Below, one piece after another: positions 56,508-64,000 of a stretch of 64,000 nucleotides of DNA. Source of the stretch: Hydractinia symbiolongicarpus (Eukaryota; Cnidaria; Hydrozoa; Anthoathecata; Hydractiniidae); assembly GCF_029227915.1 (NCBI RefSeq), contig NC_079878.1, positions 15,808,001 to 15,872,000 on the forward strand, written 5' to 3'. How positions within the stretch are numbered: position 1 is the stretch's first letter; each line of letters starts with the position of its first letter. The position numbers and the translations under genes were made by a program. The notes beneath the pieces are model-generated. The model saw only the letters and a list, made by a program, of their open reading frames with translations, was not told the origin of the DNA and did no database searches.

Positions 56508-57453
56508 AAGAGAAATAAATAGCTTATTTTCAGATAAATAATAGACTTTTATAGAAACGTAGTCAGAAAACACACCATACATAGCAGGGTAACACTGTAA
56601 AATCAGCTAATACACTTACCTATTATAATTTTATAAATTAATTTACCGAGAATCACAAAACAAAAGTACTTACTTTTTAAACAACAGGTGTCCAGCAGAT
56701 GCTTTCATTAAAAAACTGCCAATTTTTATTGAATGTTCAATTGGCAAAGCACATCTGCTAGGGGGTGCAGGAAAACAAAATTATGACGTATTGAAATGAA
56801 AACGTATTATGAAGGGTCGCCAAAATACATTAGTATTTACAAATAATAAAAGTGACAGTTACCACTTTCAATTTCGTGATAAATTGTGACATGCAAAACA
56901 TGCTAAATAAGTTTGCAAACACCCCATCTTTTTAAATCGAATTTTTCACATATATAAAAAACGAACGTCTTTTAAAAGACGCATTTTAGACCAATTTTAG
57001 AAGTCTGGGAAGACGACTTGTATAGAAGACTCGTTTTAGATCATGCATTATAGCAAGAAGAGAAAGATGTCTTTTGAAAGATATATTTTAGATAACTTTC
57101 AGATGTCTTTTAAAAGACCTCTTTTAAAGACATCTAAAATGCGTATACTACAAGATTTGAATTTATTTACTTTTAAAGGACGTTTAAAAGATGTTTTTTG
57201 AAAGACGTTTTTAAGAAGATGCATTAAAGACATCTTAATAGCGTTTTCTAACAGAAGATTTAAAAAAGACATCTTAAGACGTCTTAAAGACGTCTTAAAG
57301 ACGTCTTGTGCTAGCTGGGCAATGATAAAGCCATCTCGGTGTTATTTCAGGGTGGGTTTATGCTTTTCTTGTTTATGTTAATTTTTTTCGATAAGGGTGA
57401 TTAAGCTCCTTTAATGTTCTGCGCAACAATGAAATAACTAATACAAAAATAAT

Positions 57454-57589
57454 TTAGCGCAACAATGCGCTTTGCAATGGTTTCGCCGCTGCGGCGAAGT
57501 CGTGAAGCGAGGTTAACAGTTATGAAACTTTTATATGCCGTAAAAATAAAATTTATAATGCGCTACGATGCGCAGCGGCGAAACTATTG
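57454..57589. repeat. Satellite-like repeat unit (copy 2)
   Basis: Same GC-rich repeat as 53,225-53,360. Confidence 0.55.
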
Positions 57590-57762
57590 TGCAAATTGCC
57601 GTCCCTGTGACTTTAATGAAAGGCTGTTAACGATGTTCAAAGATGTATGGTACATCAGCATTTTGACCAGAAAATAAAGTTAATATTGTTCATATGATGG
57701 CTTTTGGTAATAGAAAAATCAAATATTGTTAGTAATATGCATATATTTAACTTTTTACATAC

Positions 57763-57868
57763 CTCCAAAACTTCGGCTTCTGCTGGACAGCCAACTTTTA
57801 CAGTTTGCCCATTTCGTGAAGACTTACACTGTCCTTTTCTACTGTTACGTCTCTCGATCCCACCCAAC
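57763..57868 (-). CDS. CARF-type protein, exon 2 (copy 2)
   Basis: Identical duplicate of 53,534-53,639, with both splice sites preserved. It could splice to copy 1 exons or directly to the last exon at 36,925 (phase 0), so it may serve as an alternative 5' part. Confidence 0.55.
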
Positions 57869-57945
57869 CTGGAATTCAAGTCGAGTTAAAAATAGAAAAA
57901 AAAAAGAGCAAAACAAAAGAAAAAACAAACAAACAAACAAGAGAC

Positions 57946-58550
57946 CTGCATCCAAAGTACTTTCTATCTACGGTAACAAATGGTACACCATCAAAAGGTA
58001 CCAGTGGCAACCTACTCCAACGTGGTGTACCCTTTAAAATACGGCCCAACACGGCACCTTCCTCAGAATTATCTGCAAATTTATAAAAGCGGTCACTGCT
58101 TCTAACAGAAAATGATGTCATAGTTGAGGACTGAAAGCTTTCCCATAAACATAGAAACGCCTTCTCCCCTTCTACATAACCACGGATTCGGCCTTCGTTA
58201 ACATATTCAAATTTAGTTAGTAAGGATATCCAAGCAACATCTGCAGCATTTAATTCCAATGTAGCCTCTTCCATGTTTGCATTGTCTTTTAATTTATTCT
58301 CAACTTCACTAGGAGGCTCAGCTATATCACCTTTGATATGTTCTGCTATATATTCACTAGCTACTTCTCCTGGTATTATGCCATCTGTGTGTTCACATAG
58401 TGCACTTAACACCTCAGTTTCTTCGTTTTGAATGATAAGAGAAAGAACTTCAGATTCTTTTTGAGTCAGTGCTTGCTGCAGTGTGACATGTATGGTTGTT
58501 GTTCCTTCAGCTTGTTCACATTCTGTCTTCATTTCTCCTTCTGCTTCCAT
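57946..58550 (-). CDS. CARF-type protein, exon 1 (copy 2)
   Basis: Identical duplicate of 53,717-54,321 including start codon and donor. Lies upstream of copy 1 in the sense of transcription, so a transcript starting here would include both copies unless one is skipped. Confidence 0.55.
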
Positions 58551-58833
58551 TAATATTCTAACCTCCAAAATATAAAAAAATCTATATATAACTTAAAGGG
58601 AACCCGAGGTATAAAATGATGTTGGACTTGTATTATAGAGCTTAAAAAGTTGGTTAGCAAGTCTTTTTAAAATTTTTAAAAAGCTCTTTTCGTTCTCAAG
58701 AGATTCACATTTAAAGGATTTTAGATTTAATTATGCTGCATTAATTATGATGTCATATTTAAGCAATAGCAAAATTGGCATTTTTGTCATCAGTAATTTA
58801 AGACCTGTTAAGGGATGTGTATTTAAAATTTAT

Positions 58834-59094
58834 CAATGCATAGATATTATAAAGGTGAATTGATTAACATAATTTTTTTTGCCAAAACTATTAGTTTTCC
58901 TCGTCTCCTCTCCAAGAACAATCCACCTTTGAACTTCCGCTTCTTTGCAGAAACCAACATATCTTCCATCAAGACTAGGGTACTATTGACGTATCCTTTC
59001 CACAACACAAGAGGGTATGACATGATGTACACCTATTCCCAATCTTGTGTGAATGAACCAACAAAACTGGCGGTATGCTGCATATCTGTAAGAC
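58834..59094 (-). pseudogene. P2X7 C-terminal-like domain, exon C (copy 2)
   Basis: Same as 54,605-54,865, with the same TAG at 58,983-58,985. The stop therefore predates the duplication. Confidence 0.55.
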
Positions 59095-59165
59095 CTAAAA
59101 TGAAACATTGAATATGTCAAATTTTTTTAATAGAACGAATTACACTAGGAGATATAAAGATGTAC

Positions 59166-59288
59166 TTGTTGAGTACATTATCCCTGTTAGATAATCCTCG
59201 ACTCTCTCTATCATGCAGCGCAAACACAGATTATTTTTCAGTAAAACTAGTGGTTCAAAGTCTGGGTAAAGCAATGTGCAATTTCTCT
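59166..59288 (-). pseudogene. P2X7 C-terminal-like domain, exon B (copy 2)
   Basis: Same as 54,937-55,059. Confidence 0.4.
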
Positions 59289-59314
59289 CTATAACGAAAA
59301 ATGATATGTCTTAC

Positions 59315-59381
59315 CATTCAAATGAGCATATTTTATCTCATTGAGTTCTTGGCAACAAATACATTCCCTCTCAGTTGGCAT
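59315..59381 (-). pseudogene. P2X7 C-terminal-like domain, exon A (copy 2)
   Basis: Same as 55,086-55,152, again abutting a foldback transposon copy. Confidence 0.45.
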
Positions 59382-59899
59382 CACACCCAGCCGGCACAAA
59401 GAGCTCTAAAAGACATCTTTTAGACATTTCTGAAAGACATCTTTTTTAGCCCTGATTTTTCCGTCTATAATGCATCTTTTTAAGCGTCTAAAAGAGGTCT
59501 TTTTAAAGGTGCATTTTAAAAGATCTATTTTAGACATCCTTTAGACGTTTTTAAGAAATTGTTTACGACGCGTCTTATTAAAGACGTCTTTTAGACCTTT
59601 TACAGATGTAGAAGCGACTAAAATGCATCTTTAATGCAACTTTTTAAATACACCTTTAGAAAGACACCTTTTATCTATCTTTAAGACGGTTTTTCTTGAT
59701 TTTTCTTGATTTTTATTTAACTTTTTAGAAAAAATAGGCATTTTATAAAATAAATTTAAGACATTTTTGTATGTTAACGTTGAAACGTACATTATTAATA
59801 AATTGCAGAAATAAGATATCAAAGACGACAAATATTTTGCGATTAAAATATTTTAAACTTTTTATATGAAATTCGTATTGACACTCTAAACAATAAATA

Positions 59900-60013
59900 T
59901 CTATGTTATAATGGCCGTAAATGTCTGTCCGTCTGTCTGTCTGTCTGTCACGCAAAATGGTAGCTTAGCTGCGACGGGCAAACCCGTGGATTTTTACATG
60001 GGCTAACGACTAG
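59900..60013 (+). mobile_element. Mini Helitron-like element f, copy 2
   Basis: Duplicate of 55,671-55,784. Confidence 0.7.
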
Positions 60014-60066
60014 TATTTTACAATTACAGTAAGCAAATATAACCGGAAATAAATAAAAAAATATTA

Positions 60067-60175
60067 TCTATATTATAATGCCTGTATACGTCTGTACGTC
60101 TGTCTGTCTGCCATGCAAAATGGTAGCTTAGCTGCAAAGGACAAAACCGTGGATTTTTCCACGGCTAACGACTAG
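60067..60175 (+). mobile_element. Mini Helitron-like element g, copy 2
   Basis: Duplicate of 55,838-55,946. Confidence 0.7.
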
Positions 60176-60999
60176 TATTTTACATTACAGTAAGCAAATA
60201 TAACCAGAAATAAATAAAAAAATATTATTTATAATAAACACTATACAATAAAATCATTCATATTCATATTAGAGAATCACAAAACAAAAGTACTTACTTT
60301 TTAAACAACAGGTGTCCAGCAGATGCTTTCATTAAAAAACTGCCAATTTTTATTGAATGTTCAATTGGCAAAGCACATCTGCTAGGGGGTGCAGGAAAAC
60401 AAAATTATGACGTATTGAAATGAAAACGTATTATGAAGGGTCGCCAAAATACATTAGTATTTACAAATAATAAAAGTGACAGTTACCACTTTCAATTTCG
60501 TGATAAATTGTGACATGCAAAACATGCTAAATAAGTTTGCAAACACCCCATCTTTTTAAATCGAATTTTTCACATATATAAAAAACGAACGTCTTTTAAA
60601 AGACGCATTTTAGACCAATTTTAGAAGTCTGGGAAGACGACTTGTATAGAAGACTCGTTTTAGATCATGCATTATAGCAAGAAGAGAAAGATGTCTTTTG
60701 AAAGATATATTTTAGATAACTTTCAGATGTCTTTTAAAAGACCTCTTTTAAAGACATCTAAAATGCGTATACTACAAGATTTGAATTTATTTACTTTTAA
60801 AGGACGTTTAAAAGATGTTTTTTGAAAGACGTTTTTAAGAAGATGCATTAAAGACATCTTAATAGCGTTTTCTAACAGAAGATTTAAAAAAGACATCTTA
60901 AGACGTCTTAAAGACGTCTTAAAGACGTCTTGTGCTAGCTGGGCAATGATAAAGCCATCTCGGTGTTATTTCAGGGTGGGTTTATGCTTTTCTTGTTTT

Positions 61000-61310
61000 C
61001 AGTCCTGAAAGTGGTATAACCACATAATTATGCATATTAAATTTTTTACCCAGTCTCTAACCGCGCAAACATTCAGAATGAGCAAATATTTTTTGCTAAA
61101 AAGACACTTATTTGCTCCTTCCAGGCCTCTTAATTTTTTGCTGAAAAAACCCATAACTTGGAATCTGCATGTCGGTTCGCAATCACATTTTGTCAGTAAA
61201 CATAATAGGGCCCATACAAGCTTACACAGAAAATTTATTGCAAACCAAGTTGCAGATCTCAAGTTATTCGGTCAATGGAAAAAATTAAGGGGCCAGGGAC
61301 AAGCAAACTG
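61000..61310. other. No gene recognised
   Basis: Open frames of 87 (minus) and 93 codons (plus) overlap here, but neither shows a domain or splice signals that I trust. Confidence 0.3.
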
Positions 61311-61319
61311 ATGTCATAT

Positions 61320-61480
61320 TGGAAAAAAAAATTATGTTAATCAATTCACCTTTATAATATCTATGCACTGATAAAGTTTGTTTGCAAATCCCTTAACAGG
61401 TCTAACATTATTGATGACAGAAAATGTAAAAATTAGCTATTACCTAAAAATGACATCATAATTTATGCAGCATAATACAC
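61320..61480. repeat. Inverted, diverged copy of the 54.5-kb repeat
   Basis: The reverse complement reads ATGCTGCATAAATTATGATG...AGACCTGTTAAGGGAT...CATAGATATTATAAAGGTGA, matching 54,500-54,655. It is a third, older member outside the tandem duplication. Confidence 0.6.
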
Positions 61481-61779
61481 GTGTTTACAGTTATTAGAAA
61501 ATGTAGTAATACATGAAGTAGTTCTTTCAAAAGACAATGCAGCGTGCCTATGAGGAAAATCTGTGTGGAGGCTACTGCACAGAAATGGAAGAAAACAACA
61601 ACAAACACGTTTGCCAGCCCACAGCAGTGGGTATTTTTGGTAAAAAGGAAAGGTCGTCAGGGTGACCACTAAAATAATGAGAACAAAAGTAAGGATAATA
61701 AGGAGAATTAAGGAGACAAATTGACATTTATTAAGGATATTTTGCTGCGAACGAGAATAAAAAACGGAGTGTATATTCT

Positions 61780-61799
61780 GCCGGTACCGGCGGAATAGT
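61780..61799. repeat. 20-bp palindrome around CCGGTACCGG
   Basis: TTCTGCCGGTACCGGCGGAA is palindromic apart from two positions. A half-site ACCGGCAG recurs at about 61,821. Possibly a protein-binding site or a small MITE core. Confidence 0.35.
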
Positions 61800-61829
61800 A
61801 ACACGCGTTAGTCGAACTGTACCGGCAGG

Positions 61830-62520
61830 TTAAGGAAGAAAATTATTCTGCTGGCAGTAAATTTCCGGCCAAATTGCGTACGTCAACATCATTCAGGCAT
61901 TATCGTAATGGCGGATGCGGTTGATGGTGCATTTACTGTTGGAGAGTTATGTGTTATGTAATAGATTAGAACGTTTTGAAACATCACATTTTGTAGATTT
62001 ATGGATTAGAAATTCTTGGACAATAAAACTTCTTAAGGGAGAGTAAAGAAAACACTAAACTCTGATTTAAAATATTATTATGAGTTTAAACTGTCTTGTG
62101 TTGTGTTCATGGTGGTCGTAAATTTTAATCAGAAAGTTCAGGAAAACGCTTCTCGCAGTAAGTACATATTAATAAGTTATTTATTTTTCAAGGTTGATTC
62201 CAGCTTTTTATTAAAAAGAATTTTTGCATAGTATTAGTTAGCAAGCTCTGTTCAGCCTAGCTGGCTATTGTTCTTTTTTCTTTATTACAGAACACTGAAG
62301 AATAACTGCCCATTTAGTATCAAGATTAGGGCATCTGCAGACGGCCAAACTATATTCAACTATATTCTTTAGAAGTAAAGAATATAGTTGATAAGTATAA
62401 TTATGAACTAAACAAGGTAACTAGCTAGCTATACACAAGGTACAATTTTTATGATAAACATCATTTACCTTCATGGCGTTTTGCCACCACGTTGTGGCTT
62501 ATTATAAAAGCAACTTAAGA
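61830..62520. other. Intergenic or 5' region of the decayed gene at 62.7 kb
   Basis: A short ORF from about 61,909 (MADAVDGAFTVGELCVM, then stop) could be a first exon but has no clear donor. An inverted repeat AACTATATTCTTTA / TAAAGAATATAGTT lies near 62,357-62,391. Confidence 0.3.
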
Positions 62521-62532
62521 ATTATTATGTTC

Positions 62533-62604
62533 GAAGGTATAGTTTAACGGGAAAACAGCATGGCTCTTTTCATGCAGTTGCAGGTTCAATTCCTGCTGCC
62601 TTCA
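62533..62604 (+). tRNA. tRNA-like gene with an 8-base anticodon loop
   Basis: A full cloverleaf can be drawn. Acceptor GAAGGTA / TGCCTTC (7 bp, one T-G), then TA. D stem GTTT/AAAC with loop AACGGGA. Anticodon stem GCATG/CATGC with loop GCTCTTTT (8 bases instead of 7). Variable AGTT, T stem GCAGG/CCTGC with loop TTCAATT, discriminator A. Internal promoter boxes are good: TAGTTTAACGG (A box) and GGTTCAATTCC (B box). The extra loop base prevents a firm anticodon: CTT (Lys) or TCT (Arg) if one base is ignored. No T-run terminator follows closely. It is either a pseudogene, a tRNA of mobile or organellar origin, or an unusual functional tRNA. Confidence 0.55.
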
Positions 62605-62728
62605 TTTATTATTTGTATACATAGTAAAGATTAAAAGTAATCTTTGTAATATAAATTTGATTGTTAATAGTGTTACACTTTTGATGATATATATAACGTT
62701 ATACTTTTAAATGGTATATTTTTCGCAG

Positions 62729-63243
62729 ATGTTGTTCAACCACTTGTCAAAACAAAGGCGCCTCAAAGACCAAAGCGAGGAAACGGCTAATTACCTGTTC
62801 TCGAGGGTGATTTCCAAATTTATGACTTTAACAAGATGAACAAAGAAGGAAAGGCTAAAATGATTTTTTCTGTTTTGTTTTCACCCGAATGTGCTATCAA
62901 CTGTATAAATAAAAACGAAAGCATAGACGTTTCGAAGGATGGTCAAATAGGATCTTCCTAATTGCATAAGTGACAAATCATTCAATATAAAACTAATTAG
63001 GAGATTTTGCCTAAAAGAAACATATGGTAAGCTGTACAAATACATAAAAGATGCAGTTGAATCATGGAAAGAAAGTTTGTGTGGAAATTGTAAAGCAAAG
63101 TTTGTCGAACCACTCTCTTGTACAAGGTGCTTAATTAGATACCACAACATTAGTTTTAATAACACAGATGGGAATATTTGCTTTTTTTTACCAAAGTTTA
63201 CAATACAAAAGCCAATAATTCTTTTGTCATTACATTCTTAAAA
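62729..63243 (+). pseudogene. Decayed coding region with a zinc-ribbon-like CxxC...CxxC segment
   Basis: The acceptor-like TATTTTTCGCAG ends at about 62,728. The frame DVVQPLVKTKAPQRPKRGNG meets a TAA, then continues LPVLEGDFQIYDFNKMNKEG and KAKMIFSVLFSPECAINCIN. A shift near 62,950 leads to DKSFNIKLIRRFCLKETYGK, LYKYIKDAVESWKESLCGNC and KAKFVEPLSCTRCLIRYHN. The C-x2-C...C-x2-C...YH pattern suggests a zinc-binding fold. I do not recognise the family. The stop and the shift mark it as broken. Confidence 0.4.
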
Positions 63244-63319
63244 TAAAGTTTCCATATTCTGTTAGGAAAAGGGGAGATGAAAAAGCAATCGAAGAAGGTA
63301 TACAGCCCGCATTATATTT

Positions 63320-63531
63320 TTTTCCACTTGACTAGGGTGAAGGGTCTCTTTAAGAGACAAGAGAGGAGTTGAACGTCCTCCACCATACCTTAGTTTAAAG
63401 GGGCAATTGTGGAAGTCTCATGAAATGCCACATAGTGATGGTGTCACTTTAAAAAACACCCAGTCCGGTCTGTGAACGGTTGGTGCTAGGAAGGGCATCC
63501 AGCTGTAAAACAATGCCAAAACTCTTTATTA
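63320..63531 (+). promoter_or_regulatory. 5' untranslated region of the RTE-type LINE
   Basis: Contains GGTGCTAGGAAGGGCATCCA then GCTGTAAAA (about 63,482-63,510), a word set I know from RTE-class LINEs and the SINEs that depend on them. No terminal boundary is clear on the left. Confidence 0.45.
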
Positions 63532-64000
63532 ATGGCCGTAAGAACAGTTGATCAGACAAACTGCGTAAACGGAGCTGGAACTCTAAGGAGTGAAGGTGAT
63601 GTGCACGGTAGGACAGATGTCAGGTGTAAGCATCGTCAGATCGTTACACAGTTATCACATCACAAGGTAGATAACACTAGGTTGAGGATGGCTAGTGTAA
63701 ATGTTGGTACTCTGAGAGGTAGAGCAGGTGAAGTAGTTGAAATGTTAGAACGTAGATCTGTTGATATGTGTTGTGTTCAGGAAGTCAGGTGGAGAGGAGC
63801 TTCAGTGAGATTTGTGGAAGGTAGGAGGGCAAGGTATAAGCGTTTTTGTATTGGTAATAGTGATGGATATGGAGGAGTTGGCATATTCGTTGCAGAGAAG
63901 TGGGTAGAAAAAGTAATAGATGTTATGTGTGTTAATAGTCGTATTATAGTGATAAAGTTTTTGATAGGTAATAGGATTTTCACTTTTCTGTCAGTTTATG
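63532..64000 (+). CDS. RTE-type LINE ORF, N-terminal endonuclease (runs off the window)
   Basis: ATG at 63,532 (MAVRTVDQTNCVNGAGTLRS) opens a frame with no stop to the window end (156 codons). The apurinic endonuclease starts at RMASVNVGTLRGRAGEVVEM, with N-V-G-T-L-R at the catalytic Asn. It then has VDMCCVQEVRWRGASVRFVE with the catalytic Glu in C-V-Q-E, and GNSDGYGGVGIFVAEKWVEK. This combination is typical of RTE/BovB-like LINEs, which move by target-primed reverse transcription. The reverse transcriptase would lie beyond 64,000. Unlike the LINE at 38-42 kb, the visible part is unbroken, so the copy may be young. A later ATG at 63,688 is also possible. Confidence 0.8.
   Translation, partial: MAVRTVDQTNCVNGAGTLRSEGDVHGRTDVRCKHRQIVTQLSHHKVDNTRLRMASVNVGTLRGRAGEVVEMLERRSVDMCCVQEVRWRGASVRFVEGRRARYKRFCIGNSDGYGGVGIFVAEKWVEKVIDVMCVNSRIIVIKFLIGNRIFTFLSVY

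Larger units (their letters stand above)
55157..57319. mobile_element. Foldback transposon with AAGACGTCTT arrays (copy 1)
   Basis: Termini CCCAGC(C/T)(G/A)GCACAA at 55,157 and in reverse complement at 57,306-57,319. Each terminal region (about 300-370 bp) is filled with words such as AAAGACGTCTTTTAGA in both orientations, forming very long imperfect inverted repeats. The interior carries two mini Helitron-like elements and an exon-like piece near 56.4 kb. No transposase. 2163 bp. Confidence 0.65.
53145..57373. repeat. 4229-bp tandem duplication, copy 1
   Basis: Everything from TATGTTAATTTTTTTC at 53,145 to CTTGTT at 57,373 recurs 4229 bp later. Encoded frames are residue-identical between copies. 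Contains CARF exons 1-2, P2X7-C-like exons and a foldback transposon. Confidence 0.9.
59386..60943. mobile_element. Foldback transposon (copy 2), internally deleted
   Basis: Both AAGACGTCTT-rich ends are kept, but 606 bp of interior is missing compared with copy 1. Confidence 0.65.
57374..60997. repeat. Tandem duplication, copy 2, with a 606-bp deletion
   Basis: Matches 53,145-57,373 almost base for base but lacks the equivalent of 56,042-56,647. The junction at 60,270-60,272 reads CATATT|A|GAGAATCAC. Confidence 0.9.

Noticed and set aside
61463-61804. A 113-codon minus-strand ORF
   Set aside because: Overlaps the inverted dispersed repeat. Hydrophobic runs come from AT-rich DNA, and no signal or domain pattern is convincing.

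Overview
The window is animal nuclear DNA: AT-rich, with split genes carrying GT-AG introns and a very dense load of mobile elements. Nothing looks bacterial: there are no operons or ribosome-binding sites. The repeat-protein and membrane-protein families in the virus-like stretch are of a kind I associate with cnidarian genomes, so an early-branching aquatic invertebrate (probably a cnidarian) is my best guess. The species is not determined.

Layout. 147-3826: a terminal-inverted-repeat (TIR) element with a head-to-tail cluster of five Helitron-like elements (581-2859) inside it. 3.8-7.4 kb: no gene seen. 7.4-10.7 kb: a dead PIF/Harbinger transposon, with a MADF-type gene on + and a HARBI1-like transposase on - that is split by a MITE. 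11.1-13.4 kb: a decayed transposon gene and another TIR element. 13,496-31,637: an 18 kb array of 29 Helitron-like units (pearl/HINE type), all on the minus strand, joined exactly end to end and organised into higher-order repeats of 935, 1313, 2042 and 5225 bp. 31.6-35.8 kb: hairpins, a second Harbinger fragment, the 5' end of a small secreted-protein gene, and a Tigger-like MITE.

35.8-61 kb: the most gene-like part. A minus-strand gene for a CARF (ALS2CR8)-type domain protein can be assembled from three exons with matching splice phases (54321-53717, 53639-53534, 36925-35819). Its second intron, about 16.6 kb, holds a LINE with a 2A-like peptide and PHD finger (38.1-42.0 kb), a broken DUF3987-like ATPase (42.6-43.9 kb) and a decayed virus-like element (about 45.7-51.4 kb). 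The first two CARF exons, together with upstream exons for a P2X7 C-terminal-like zinc domain and a long foldback transposon, are present twice in a 4229-bp tandem duplication (53145-57373 and 57374-60997). The second copy has lost 606 bp.

61-64 kb: a tRNA-like gene with an 8-base anticodon loop, a decayed cysteine-bearing coding region, and the start of an intact RTE-type LINE that runs off the window.

Limits: family names come from motif recognition only. Several reading-frame breaks sit at homopolymers, and the near-identical duplications could be assembly artefacts. Most short open frames are repeat-derived and are not annotated.
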